Shown here one piece after another: positions 44,831 to 52,545 of a stretch of 64,000 nucleotides of DNA. Every line of letters starts with the position of its first letter. Within the stretch, counting starts at the first letter, position 1. This stretch comes from Woeseiaceae bacterium. Lineage in GTDB: Bacteria > Pseudomonadota > Gammaproteobacteria > Steroidobacterales > Woeseiaceae. Made by a program: the position numbers and the translations under genes. The notes beneath the pieces are model-generated. The model was not told where the DNA came from. It searched no databases and saw only the letters and a program-made list of their open reading frames with translations. The stretch lies in assembly GCA_030065915.1 (NCBI GenBank), contig JASJCQ010000001.1, positions 1-64,000 on the forward strand. Reading direction: 5' to 3'.

Positions 44831-44862
44831 ATTTCGCGACTTATGTCGTCATTTCGCGACTT
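44831..44862. repeat. Two 12-bp direct repeats 20 bp apart (likely enhancer sites)
   Basis: ATTTCGCGACTT occurs at 44831-44842 and 44851-44862. The first copy is also half of an imperfect palindrome AAGTCaCGA-N4-TCGcGACTT (44821-44842). The repeats are about 120 bp upstream of the sigma-54 promoter at 44958, the usual distance for an enhancer-binding protein. The rest of the 415-nt gap 44637-45051 shows no gene, only an AT-rich stretch (44895-44940). Confidence 0.55.
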
Positions 44863-44957
44863 CGGCTGAAAGAAAATGTAGTTTCACCTGACATAAAAAT
44901 TCTTAAGTTATTGTTTTTAATAGTTTTTATCGGTTTTCTTTCCGACTGGTCGGTTTT

Positions 44958-44973
44958 TGGCACGATTACTGCA
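44958..44973 (+). promoter_or_regulatory. Sigma-54 promoter of the receiver-like gene
   Basis: TGGCACG-ATTA-CTGCA differs from the TGGCACG-N4-TTGCA consensus at one base and keeps the invariant GG and GC with 10 nt between. The expected transcript starts near 44985, about 67 nt before the ATG at 45052. Confidence 0.85.
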
Positions 44974-45051
44974 GTTATCTGGCGTGTGAAACTCAATTTC
45001 GGCGCGCAGGACAGGGATGCGCGGGGGACCCAGAAAGGATGGAGAGCGAGC

Positions 45052-45558
45052 ATGAAGGATAATGGTTCAGGTATGAACATTTTAATAATTTCTGATGACA
45101 GGCATCAGTCGGGGCTGTTGCGACAGGCTATCGAACAACGGGGTATCGAATGCGGTATGCGTCGAATCGACGCCACGAATGCCGCGTGTAACTACATTCG
45201 TCGCGCTGCGCCGCGAGGCGATAATGTCGCACCTGACCTGGTTCTGTTCGATCTGACGCAGTCTGACCCGGACAAGCTCCAGGTCCTCAAGCGTATTGCA
45301 TTCGGCAAACGACGTTCACCGGCCCCTGTGGTCATCCTGACGAGCGACGTGTCCGAACAGGTTCTCGATCACGCGGGCGTTGCCGACGGCCGCTCAGTCA
45401 TGTTCGAACCTACGGAGCTGAGCTGTTTCCTGAAGAAGATGCAGGAGCATCATCGGGATCGTTTCAAACGTGCGCTTGGCGTCATGTACGAGCTCGGTCC
45501 GATCCTCGTGCGCCTGCCCCGCTCGTTCGTCAATCGACCGGAAACCCTGATGGCCTGA
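45052..45558 (+). CDS. Stand-alone degenerate response-regulator receiver
   Basis: A 168-aa single receiver domain plus short tail, of the Rcp1-like sort. It has the acidic pair (ISDD, residues 15-16), the likely phospho-acceptor Asp67 in DLVLFDLTQ and Thr97 in VILTSD, but the invariant Lys of the KP motif is Glu119 (MFEPTEL), so phosphorylation signalling may be altered or absent. The start is ATG 45052, 8 nt after GGAG; an open frame upstream to 44911 would span the sigma-54 promoter and is rejected. Transcription is sigma-54-dependent. No output domain is present, so it probably acts by protein contact. Confidence 0.8.
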   Translation: MKDNGSGMNILIISDDRHQSGLLRQAIEQRGIECGMRRIDATNAACNYIRRAAPRGDNVAPDLVLFDLTQSDPDKLQVLKRIAFGKRRSPAPVVILTSDVSEQVLDHAGVADGRSVMFEPTELSCFLKKMQEHHRDRFKRALGVMYELGPILVRLPRSFVNRPETLMA

Positions 45559-45652
45559 GAAGCCGCCGGTCTGGCCAGGACCAGACAAGCCACAGTTCAA
45601 TCCGAATTGCCGCTCCACGCAATTGGGTGAGCAGCACCCTGGAAGCAAGCTG

Positions 45653-46783
45653 TCAGGGCTTTCGAAGGTCGTAGCGTCGAATCTTCTCGACCAGGGTTGT
45701 CCTGCCTATACCGAGTTTCTCCGCCGCACCCTGCACTACGCCGCCCGCTTCGTTCAGCGCGCTTTCGATCATGTCCCGTTCGAGGTTGCCGAGGTAGGCC
45801 TTCAGATCGAGTCCCGATTCCGGCAGCGACGGCGATGTCGACACCAGCGATGAGCTTAAGACCTCCACATCTGAATTCGGCTCGCTCGGACTTTCAACGA
45901 TCGGCCAGGGCAAGTCGGGTTCGTCCACAATACCTCCCGGCTTCATTACCGCCAGCCGTTCGACCAGGTTCGCCAGTTCGCGAACGTTGCCCGGCCAGGC
46001 ATAGGCCTCGAGACGTTGCATAGCGCGATCGGAGATAAACAGGTCGACCTCCTGCTCCTGGCGGACTCTCTGGATGAACTCCGCACACAGTGACACGATG
46101 TCTTCCGGCCGGTCCCGTAACGGCGAGATCTCTATCGGGAAGACGCTCAGTCGGTAGAACAGGTCTTCGCGGAACTTACCCATAGCGATGCGCGATGGCA
46201 GGTCCCGGTGTGTCGCTGCGATGACGCGAACGTCGACCGGAATGCTCTTGGTGCCGCCAACACGTTCAACGACGCGCTCCTCCAGGACGCGCAGCAGTTT
46301 TACCTGCATCGCGGCCGGCATGTCGCCGATCTCGTCCAAGAAAAACGTACCGCCCCTTGCCAGTTCGAATCGGCCTGCCCTGGCGCTGGCGGCGCCGGTG
46401 AAGGCGCCGCGTTCGTGCCCAAAAAGCTCGCTTTCGAGCAGGTGATCCGGAATAGCGCCGCAGTTGATCGCAACGAACGGGCCCTTCCGGCCCGACAAGT
46501 CGTGGATCTGCCTGGCGACGACTTCCTTGCCTGTCCCGGACTCGCCGGTGATCAGCACCGTGGCCATTGACGGAGCGACTTGCTCGGCCAGCTTTCTGAT
46601 CGCCTGCATGTCGGCGCTGTTGCCGACCAACCGGCCTTCGGGTTGCTTCTGCTCGTTCCTGCCGCTCCGACTCTTCGTTGCACGGATTTCCTCGAGGACT
46701 GTGCCGAGCTCATCGAGGCGAACCGGGTAGCGCAGCTCGTGAATTCGAGCCCAGGGGTGCTGTGTGTGCGTCGCCGTGTTCAT
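45653..46783 (-). CDS. fleQ: FleQ-like flagellar sigma-54 activator, AAA+ and HTH part
   Basis: Master activator of flagellar genes. The 376-aa protein has a short N-terminal stretch that aligns with the end of the FleQ receiver ([24 protein letters not shown]), AAA+ with Walker A GESGTGKE (80-87) and GAFTGA (126-131), and the FleQ-type C terminus ([40 protein letters not shown]). The LFRS segment that binds c-di-GMP in Pseudomonas FleQ reads PEGR here. It starts with ATG overlapping the upstream ORF stop (ATGA), with its own GGAG site 8 nt before; the receiver's first four fifths are in that separate ORF. Confidence 0.88.
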   Translation of the reverse strand: MNTATHTQHPWARIHELRYPVRLDELGTVLEEIRATKSRSGRNEQKQPEGRLVGNSADMQAIRKLAEQVAPSMATVLITGESGTGKEVVARQIHDLSGRKGPFVAINCGAIPDHLLESELFGHERGAFTGAASARAGRFELARGGTFFLDEIGDMPAAMQVKLLRVLEERVVERVGGTKSIPVDVRVIAATHRDLPSRIAMGKFREDLFYRLSVFPIEISPLRDRPEDIVSLCAEFIQRVRQEQEVDLFISDRAMQRLEAYAWPGNVRELANLVERLAVMKPGGIVDEPDLPWPIVESPSEPNSDVEVLSSSLVSTSPSLPESGLDLKAYLGNLERDMIESALNEAGGVVQGAAEKLGIGRTTLVEKIRRYDLRKP

Positions 46784-47031
46784 TTGGCATCTCCGGGGGT
46801 GAGCATGACGATCGGTATGTTGGGGTCGATGCTACCGATATCGGTCAGCAGCTCGTCGACGTCGGTCGGAGACAGATCTGCACCAACGAACAGCGCTTCG
46901 ATAGTCTGGTCGCCGACGCGCTCGCGCCAGTCACCGGGTTTGGCCGTCAGCACGTCCGGCGTGTCCATGAATTCGATCAGTGACTTGAGGTTCGCCGCCT
47001 GCTCCGGGCCATCGTTGACAACCAATATCAT
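46780..47031 (-). CDS. Detached N-terminal receiver part of FleQ
   Basis: An 83-aa product (ATG 47031 after GGAG; a second ATG at 47061 would add ten residues) that matches the FleQ N terminus: [21 protein letters not shown]...DWRERV and IPIVMLTPG. It ends after the fourth beta strand, and the fifth strand and helix of the receiver are encoded at the start of the next ORF in the -1 frame. Either the gene is genuinely split and coupled, or a one-base indel separates the two halves. Like FleQ it lacks a normal phospho-acceptor context. Confidence 0.7.
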   Translation of the reverse strand: MILVVNDGPEQAANLKSLIEFMDTPDVLTAKPGDWRERVGDQTIEALFVGADLSPTDVDELLTDIGSIDPNIPIVMLTPGDAK

Positions 47032-47187
47032 GGTCGGCTCCAGCACCCTGGCTGCGAGCATATTCCGCCGTCAATGACGTTTGAAGACACCATCTGGTGT
47101 AGCGCTTTTTGCATGCTGGCCACGACGTTACGTTCCCCGAAAACCCCTTAATCCATCGCTCAACAACAATCGATCGTTGATGGTCAA

Positions 47188-47216
47188 AATCTAGCGTTTT
47201 CACACCATATTTACAA
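47188..47216 (-). promoter_or_regulatory. Possible sigma-70 promoter of the split fleQ
   Basis: TTGTAA (47211-47216) and TAGATT (47188-47193) on the minus strand, 17 nt apart; each matches four of six consensus bases. It lies about 155 nt before the ATG at 47031. The gap 47032-47475 (444 nt) holds no gene that I can support; it contains this promoter and, on the other strand, the sigma-28 promoter at 47326. Confidence 0.35.
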
Positions 47217-47325
47217 AACTAGGTTCTTAATATGCCGTTTATGGTGCTTTTTTAACATACTTTGCAGTGTTTTGCAGAGAACCGCCGATGTTCGGCTTTC
47301 GCCCGGTTTTTCCGCCTGGAAACGT

Positions 47326-47352
47326 TCAAGAACCGGTCAAATTTGCCGATAA
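47326..47352 (+). promoter_or_regulatory. Sigma-28 (FliA) promoter of the GGDEF gene
   Basis: TCAAGAAC, an 11-nt spacer, then GCCGATAA (47345-47352), the perfect FliA -10. The -35 has TCAAG for the consensus TAAAG, one mismatch in the core. The ATG at 47476 is about 115 nt downstream of the expected start. Confidence 0.65.
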
Positions 47353-47475
47353 CCCAGCTATCGGAGCACAGCGATTTCGCGGTTGCCGAGGACGGCTGAC
47401 AGTCGCCTGAATCGAGACCGAAAGATCAGATCGGGCGCCGATGACCGCAATCGTCATTTCGAAAAGGTTTCTTTG

Positions 47476-48600
47476 ATGCGAAAACTGTTCACCGGGCACG
47501 AGGACGAAGCCGGCGCCGATGAACCGGTCGTGACCAGCGACGTGGATATCACCAACGGCGCGCTGGACACGCTGTCTTCCGTCATCCAGACAATGGGGGA
47601 ACAAGCCTTCCTGCTGGACACGGACCGGGACCCAAACCTGTTTCCCCGCGAGTGCGCCGACTTCGTTCGACACATCGAAAACGGCGAAGCGGTCCCTACC
47701 CGCGACATTCCGCGCTCGCTGGACGGAAGCCGTGAATGGCCGCAGATCCGGAGCTTCTTCTCCGAGAGACGTAGGGCCGAGCGCAGCTTCGTATCCGAGC
47801 GGATCGGCAACTACCGCGACGTGGTTGAAGACCTGATCGCGGGCCTGAGGCAGATAGGCGAACGCGATCAGGATACCCAGCGCCGGGTATCGCTCTCGCT
47901 GTCCGCCGTCGAGAACGCCGTAGGCACGGGCGACCTGATGAAAATCCGCGAGGTCCTGAAGGAAGCCGTACACCAGGTGACCGAGACCTTCGAGCAACAG
48001 CAGCAGGCGTATGAGCAGCAACTCAGCGATCTGCACAAGCGCATGGACTGCCTGCGGGAGGACCTGGTCGCAGCGCGCGAGGAAATGAAGCGCGACTCGC
48101 TGACGGATGCGTTCAATCGCGGCGCCTTCGACTCCGCCATCGAGCAGAGTCTCAACATGCACTTCGTGCTGCAGCAGCCGGTGACGCTCCTGATGATCGA
48201 CCTCGACAAGTTTAAAGAGGTCAATGACCGGCACGGCCATTCCTGTGGCGACCAGGTGTTGAAGGCCATGGGCGAGTGTCTTGCCCGCGCCTTCATTCGC
48301 AAAAGCGACCTGGTGGCGAGATACGGCGGTGACGAATTCGCCGTCATCCTTAATGAAACCAGCGCCGCGAACGCCGAGAAGGTCATCGAGCGCTTTGTCG
48401 CGTCCGTCGGGAAGATCGCGATCCCGACCTCCGACGGCGAGATCTCGATTTCCTGCTCAGTCGGCTACACCGAGTTGCACGACCGGGACACGGTGGAACA
48501 GGCGATCAATCGAGCCGATCGCGGGCTCTACTCGGTGAAATCACGTGGCGGCAACGGATCGGAATATGTCCCGTTCATCGATGAAACGCCGCTCAACTGA
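47476..48600 (+). CDS. Diguanylate cyclase (GGDEF protein)
   Basis: Makes cyclic di-GMP from two GTP. From ATG 47476 (AAAAGG 9 nt upstream) the 374-aa soluble protein has an uncharacterised helical N-terminal domain (about 1-160), a coiled coil (about 165-207) and a GGDEF domain with the intact active site GGDEF (284-288). The inhibitory RxxD site is present as RKSD (275-278), five residues before it. An open frame from 47383 would add 31 residues with no good start. Its FliA-type promoter and position next to fleQ and motAB suggest a motility-linked enzyme. Confidence 0.9.
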   Translation: MRKLFTGHEDEAGADEPVVTSDVDITNGALDTLSSVIQTMGEQAFLLDTDRDPNLFPRECADFVRHIENGEAVPTRDIPRSLDGSREWPQIRSFFSERRRAERSFVSERIGNYRDVVEDLIAGLRQIGERDQDTQRRVSLSLSAVENAVGTGDLMKIREVLKEAVHQVTETFEQQQQAYEQQLSDLHKRMDCLREDLVAAREEMKRDSLTDAFNRGAFDSAIEQSLNMHFVLQQPVTLLMIDLDKFKEVNDRHGHSCGDQVLKAMGECLARAFIRKSDLVARYGGDEFAVILNETSAANAEKVIERFVASVGKIAIPTSDGEISISCSVGYTELHDRDTVEQAINRADRGLYSVKSRGGNGSEYVPFIDETPLN

Positions 48601-48624
48601 GCCGAAGAACGGCTTGATCGATGC

Positions 48625-48651
48625 TAAAGCGGAGCCGCCGCCTGCCGATAC
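48625..48651 (+). promoter_or_regulatory. Sigma-28 (FliA) promoter of motAB-pilZ
   Basis: TAAAGCGG, an 11-nt spacer, GCCGATAC: the -35 core TAAAG is perfect and the -10 differs from GCCGATAA only at the last base. It lies 44 nt upstream of the motA TTG start. This is the class expected for late flagellar genes. Confidence 0.85.
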
Positions 48652-48694
48652 ACACTACTGGATTGCGTCTGATCGTAGTCACGGAGGATAAACC

Positions 48695-49453
48695 TTGGAT
48701 CTGGCGACATTAATCGGATTGATCGGTGCCTTTGGCATCGTCCTGGCGTCGATTGTCATGGGCGGATCGGCGGGCACGTTCGTCAACACGCCATCCCTGC
48801 TGGTCGTGTTGGGCGGCACCGTGCTCGTTACGATGATGAAATTCAGCCTCGGGCAATTCCTCGGCGCCGCCAAGATCGCCGTCAAAGCCTTCGTCAACAA
48901 GCCGGTCAAACCCGAGAGCCTGATCGAGAACTCTGTCGAACTGGCCAAGACCGCTCGCCAGGGTGGCCTGCTGGCGCTCGAAGACGCCGAAGTCGTCGAT
49001 GACTTCATGAAGTCCGGCCTGGGCCTGCTGATCGACGGGCACCCGGCCGACACGGTCCGGGCAATGCTGCAGAAGGACCTGAACCAGACGGTGCAGCGAC
49101 ACCAGGACGGCCAGCAGATCTTCAAGGCAATCGGCGACGTCGGCCCCGCGATGGGCATGATCGGAACGCTGATCGGCCTCGTGCAGATGTTGGCCAATAT
49201 GGACGACCCGAAGCAGATCGGTCCCGCGATGGCCGTCGCGCTGCTGACCACGCTGTATGGCGCCATCCTCGCGAACATGTTTGCGCTTCCGATCGCAGAC
49301 AAGCTGGCCGTCCGCAGCGGCGAGGAATACACGAACAAGTCGCTGATCATCGACGCCCTGCTCGGCATCCAGAGCGGACAGAACCCGCGCATCATTGAAG
49401 GCATGCTCGAATCCTACCTGCCGCGATCGCAGCGCAAGGAAGAAGACGTCTAG
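48695..49453 (+). CDS. motA: Flagellar stator protein MotA/PomA
   Basis: Inner-membrane ion channel subunit of the flagellar motor. The 252-aa protein starts with TTG at 48695 after a GGAGG site and reads MDLATLIGLIGAFGIVLASIVMGGS, closely like Vibrio PomA (254 aa), with four membrane helices and the GPAMGMIGTLIGLVQML segment of the third helix. The PomA-like start and GGTVLVTMMKFS segment suggest a sodium-driven motor. motB follows after 9 nt. Confidence 0.95.
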   Translation: MDLATLIGLIGAFGIVLASIVMGGSAGTFVNTPSLLVVLGGTVLVTMMKFSLGQFLGAAKIAVKAFVNKPVKPESLIENSVELAKTARQGGLLALEDAEVVDDFMKSGLGLLIDGHPADTVRAMLQKDLNQTVQRHQDGQQIFKAIGDVGPAMGMIGTLIGLVQMLANMDDPKQIGPAMAVALLTTLYGAILANMFALPIADKLAVRSGEEYTNKSLIIDALLGIQSGQNPRIIEGMLESYLPRSQRKEEDV

Positions 49454-49462
49454 CGCGTCGCC

Positions 49463-50350
49463 GTGACGATGGACAAGCCGCCTGAGCCACCACCAGACAA
49501 GGGTGTACCCGCCTGGGTAATGACCTTTGCTGACCTGATGACTCTGCTGATGTGTTTCTTCGTACTGCTGCTGGCCTTCTCGGAGATGGACGTCCAGAAG
49601 TTCAAGCAGCTGTCCGGCTCGATGAAGGAAGCGTTCGGCGTACAGACGGAGGTCAAGGTCAAGTCGATTCCGAAGGGTACGAGCCTGATCGCCCAGGAAT
49701 TCAGCCCCGGCAAGCCGGAGAAGACCGCGCTCAATGAAGTTCGGCAGTTCACGATCGACTCCAACAGAAACACGCTCGATGCGCTGAACCGCGAGATCGC
49801 GGAAACGCGTGAGCACGCGAAAAAGCTCAGGCTTGCACTGCGTGACGAAATAGCCAAGGGCGCCGTCGCTATCGAAACGGATGGCAAGAAGATCATTATC
49901 CGGATTCTCGAAAACGCTTCCTTCGATTCAGGCAAGGCCGACGTCAAACCGCAGTTCAAACCGGTCCTGGCCAAAATCACCCGCTTGCTGGACAACGCGT
50001 TCGGCGAAATCACGATCTCCGGACACACGGACAACGTGCCGATATCGAACGACGAATTCAGCTCGAACTGGGATCTGTCGACCAACCGGGCGGTACGCGT
50101 CGCCCACGAGATTCTGTCCAGGGCGAGGATCAACGAGAAACGAATCACGGTCACCGGGCATGCGGACACGCAACCCGTTGCCCCGAACGACACCCCGGAG
50201 AACCGCGCCAAGAACCGGCGCGTCGACATCAGCATAGTCCGCGGCAGTCAGCTGGATACCCAGGAAACGATGGGCGTCGATGATGCGGGCGTCGAATCAC
50301 CTTCGGCGGACAACCAGGCACCTGGCGAAGACGAGGAGGACCAGGTATGA
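49463..50350 (+). CDS. motB: Flagellar stator protein MotB/PomB
   Basis: Peptidoglycan-anchoring stator subunit. It has one membrane helix with the ion-binding Asp in VMTFADLMTLLMCFFVLLLAFSEMD (PomB-like), a plug/linker (about 45-145) and an OmpA-type peptidoglycan-binding domain (about 155-265: SGHTDNVPI, WDLSTNRAVRVAHEIL, KNRRVDI). The C-terminal ~25 residues are acidic. GTG at 49463 or ATG at 49469 may be the start; the site before either is weak, so coupling to motA is likely. The stop overlaps the pilZ gene. Confidence 0.95.
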   Translation: MTMDKPPEPPPDKGVPAWVMTFADLMTLLMCFFVLLLAFSEMDVQKFKQLSGSMKEAFGVQTEVKVKSIPKGTSLIAQEFSPGKPEKTALNEVRQFTIDSNRNTLDALNREIAETREHAKKLRLALRDEIAKGAVAIETDGKKIIIRILENASFDSGKADVKPQFKPVLAKITRLLDNAFGEITISGHTDNVPISNDEFSSNWDLSTNRAVRVAHEILSRARINEKRITVTGHADTQPVAPNDTPENRAKNRRVDISIVRGSQLDTQETMGVDDAGVESPSADNQAPGEDEEDQV

Positions 50351-50967
50351 GCAACGAATACGATAATCGGAGGTCCTTTAGAGTCAGCGAAACCGTCTAC
50401 CTGAAGTACGAGTCGATTACCAATGACGAATTCAAGGGCGGGCTGGCTCACTACAAGATTCGCCTCGGGTTAACGGACGGCGCCAACTCCAAACTGACCG
50501 AGATCGAATCGAGGCTCGGCGAGGCCATGTTCCTGCTCAGCAAGGAATCTGACCAGGTCTCTCGCTGCCTGACTTTGATCAATGACAAGCTCAACGTTGT
50601 GATCGGCCAGGTACCCGCGTTTCGTGAGAGCAGCTCGGCGCTCGCCAAGCAGCCGCCGCAGACTTGCGACGTTGGCGCCGACGGTCTCGTATTCTCCAGC
50701 GAGAAACCGATGCAGATTGACGACAAGCTCTACCTGAGGTTCCTGCTGTCGTCGGACAACCGCTACGTCGAGACGTTCTGTACCGTCGTGCGCCTGACCG
50801 ACCCACCCGACACCAGCGACCCGGCGTGGCAGTACGGTATCGGCGTAGAGTTCAACGGCATGAAGCCGGAACTTCGTGAAGTCCTAATCCAGCACATGTT
50901 CAATCGTGAATCCGAGACGTTACGCATGCGTCGCCTCAACCTGGAAAAGCTGGAAGACATGAAATAA
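50347..50967 (+). CDS. PilZ-domain protein coupled to motAB
   Basis: Probable c-di-GMP receptor acting on the motor or stator. The 206-aa protein begins MSNEYDNRRSFRVSE; the RRSFR arginines fit the PilZ RxxxR box but lie far N-terminal to the C-terminal part with CDVGADGLVFSSE, where the DxSxxG motif has Gly for Ser. The middle (about 45-95) is helical. It overlaps the motB stop (ATGA) and is in the sigma-28 transcript. Binding of c-di-GMP is therefore likely but not certain. Confidence 0.75.
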   Translation: MSNEYDNRRSFRVSETVYLKYESITNDEFKGGLAHYKIRLGLTDGANSKLTEIESRLGEAMFLLSKESDQVSRCLTLINDKLNVVIGQVPAFRESSSALAKQPPQTCDVGADGLVFSSEKPMQIDDKLYLRFLLSSDNRYVETFCTVVRLTDPPDTSDPAWQYGIGVEFNGMKPELREVLIQHMFNRESETLRMRRLNLEKLEDMK

Positions 50968-50972
50968 GAAAG

Positions 50973-51000
50973 ACGGGCCGAAGCAAGGCTCACGGTCCGT
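50973..51000. terminator. Weak stem-loop between convergent pilZ and HDOD genes
   Basis: ACGGGCC and GGTCCGT can form a 7-bp stem (one G-U pair in the plus-strand RNA) with a 14-nt loop. There is no T-run, so termination would be poor or Rho-assisted. Confidence 0.25.
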
Positions 51001-51026
51001 CCGTAGGTTTGACAGGCAGGTCCAGC

Positions 51027-51872
51027 CTAGTTCAACGTCGACTGCATGCCCTGCATCTTGTCGCGATAGCGTTCCATGATCGCGCCGACAGTCGAGTCGT
51101 CGACACCCAGTTTGCGGCAGGACGGAATCTCGGCCAGATCCAGCGACTCATCCTCGGGATTTTCGATCAGCATCTCGGCGACGTGCATGACGTCCGCAAG
51201 ACGCGGCTCCTCGGCGCCATTGTCGGTAACGTAGCTTTCGGAGTCGGCCGACTCAGCCATCTCCTCGTTGAATCCCCAGGATTCGATGATGCTCTTGCCG
51301 ATCTGCGGGTTCCATTCCTTGACGATTTCCTTAAAGCCCTCCGGGTTGCCCAGCAACTCCGGAAACTCGCCGGTCTTGGTGATGATGTAGAGCGTGCCGA
51401 CGTCGTGCATGAGCCCAGCCAGGTAAGCGGACTCGTCGTTCACCGTGCGATTGGCACGTGCGACCGACCACGCCATGCAGGACATCTTCATGCTGCGCGC
51501 CCAGGCCGCCTGCAGGTGTTTCTTCGCGTGCGAGTGTTTCTCGGCCGCGTACAACTGCTCCATGGCAATGGACATGGCGGTGTTCCGCACGACCTCGAAT
51601 CCCAGCCGACCAATGGCGCCTTCCAGGGAATCGATGGTCACGCCGGCACGGTTGTAAAGCGCGGAGTTAGCGTACAGAAACAGCTTCGAGACCAGCACCG
51701 GGTCCACACTGACCGCGCCGCTGATCTTCTCGAAATCGACGTCGTCCTTTTCGAGCATGTTGCGGATCTTGACGACCACATCCGGCAGCGACGGCAGTGA
51801 GATGTCGCCGTTGGTCAGCTCCAGTGCAAGAAGGTTTACAAATCGGAATTGTTCTTCGGCCTGTGCGCTCAT
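51027..51872 (-). CDS. HDOD-domain signalling protein
   Basis: HDOD domains are HD-fold relatives usually without phosphodiesterase residues and often regulate motility or c-di-GMP signalling. From ATG 51872 (MSAQAEEQFRF) the 281-aa protein has the HDOD core ISLPSLPDVVVKIRNMLEKDD, VSVDPVLVSKLFLYANSALYN and GLMHDVGTLYIIT. AGGAAA lies 11 nt upstream; an in-frame start at 51905 would overlap the preceding gene. It is the last gene of the fliL-to-fliA run, converging on pilZ. Confidence 0.85.
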   Translation of the reverse strand: MSAQAEEQFRFVNLLALELTNGDISLPSLPDVVVKIRNMLEKDDVDFEKISGAVSVDPVLVSKLFLYANSALYNRAGVTIDSLEGAIGRLGFEVVRNTAMSIAMEQLYAAEKHSHAKKHLQAAWARSMKMSCMAWSVARANRTVNDESAYLAGLMHDVGTLYIITKTGEFPELLGNPEGFKEIVKEWNPQIGKSIIESWGFNEEMAESADSESYVTDNGAEEPRLADVMHVAEMLIENPEDESLDLAEIPSCRKLGVDDSTVGAIMERYRDKMQGMQSTLN

Positions 51873-51894
51873 CTTAAGTGTTTTCCTGTGCTGG

Positions 51895-52362
51895 TTACGC
51901 GGCAACCTTGCCGTGAAGTTTTTGCAGCAATCGGGCCTCCCCGATGTTCAAGCCGCAGGTCCTCGTCAAGTCATCCACGGATGCACCGTTTTTGGCCATA
52001 CGCAATGCATGTTCTATCGGCAGGGATCGCTCAAACTCAATAGAAGGCAAGGGCTTTTCTTCCGCCTGTCGTTTGGCCACTTCATTCAAGCGACGCTGGA
52101 GATCGTTAACTCGCTGATCGAGCTTGAGTTTTTCGAGCAGGGCCTCCTCGGTGCCCACCGTCATAATCTGCATTAGCGGCGCTTCCTCGACGGTTTCCGA
52201 CTGGTCGTCGGCAAGCATGGCCCCGGTCGGGCTCTGCCAGAAGTCCTCCAGTTCGCGGAAGCGACGCTGGAATCGGAACAGCGCGATACACGCACCCCCC
52301 AACAACAGGGATTGCGCGAAGAAGATCAGGTAGAACGCGGTTGAGTCAGGACCAATCATCAT
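51895..52362 (-). CDS. DUF2802 membrane protein
   Basis: Function unknown; the family is found near flagellar/chemotaxis genes in pseudomonads. The 155-aa protein has one N-terminal membrane helix (about 10-29), a charged coiled coil (about 70-100) and the DUF2802 HTH-like C terminus (LPIEHALRMAKNGASVDDLTRTCGLNIGEARLLQKLH). The start overlaps the stop of the small gene upstream (ATGA). It is 22 nt before the HDOD start. Confidence 0.85.
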   Translation of the reverse strand: MMIGPDSTAFYLIFFAQSLLLGGACIALFRFQRRFRELEDFWQSPTGAMLADDQSETVEEAPLMQIMTVGTEEALLEKLKLDQRVNDLQRRLNEVAKRQAEEKPLPSIEFERSLPIEHALRMAKNGASVDDLTRTCGLNIGEARLLQKLHGKVAA

Positions 52363-52535
52363 ACGTGCTCATCTATCAGTGGCTTGTTGTCATCGTCGTC
52401 ATTGTCAGGCTTTCGCGGCGGCTCCTGCTTTTTCTGCTTTCGCTCGCCGGTCTCCCTGTCTTTGTTGACAGGCTGAATCGGGCGGACCGGATAGGACGGC
52501 GTAATGTTCCTGACGCCGCCAATAAACTCGTTCAT
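52359..52535 (-). CDS. Small hydrophilic protein in the flagellar operon (58 aa)
   Basis: Not recognised. It begins MNEFIGGVRNITPSYPVRPIQPV and continues with a strongly charged, lysine- and aspartate-rich tail (KKQEPPRKPDNDDDDNKPLIDEHV). The case for a real gene is the near-ideal TAGGAGG site 7 nt before the ATG, the 10-nt spacing after fliA and the ATGA overlap with the DUF2802 gene. It has no membrane segment and is probably disordered. Confidence 0.7.
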   Translation of the reverse strand: MNEFIGGVRNITPSYPVRPIQPVNKDRETGERKQKKQEPPRKPDNDDDDNKPLIDEHV

Positions 52536-52545
52536 CTCGTGCCTC

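Noticed and set aside
45565..45585. GTCTGG-N6-CCAGAC hairpin between the receiver gene and fleQ as a terminator
   Set aside because: Six base pairs and no T-tract on either strand; chance is likely.
46770..46800. Programmed -1 frameshift joining the two fleQ ORFs
   Set aside because: The junction reads GCC AAA TGA; there is no X-XXY-YYZ slippery heptamer or nearby stem-loop. Coupled reinitiation or a sequence error is simpler.
47326..48240. 304-codon minus-strand frame opposite the GGDEF gene
   Set aside because: Antisense to an intact diguanylate cyclase gene; no motif and no start signal.
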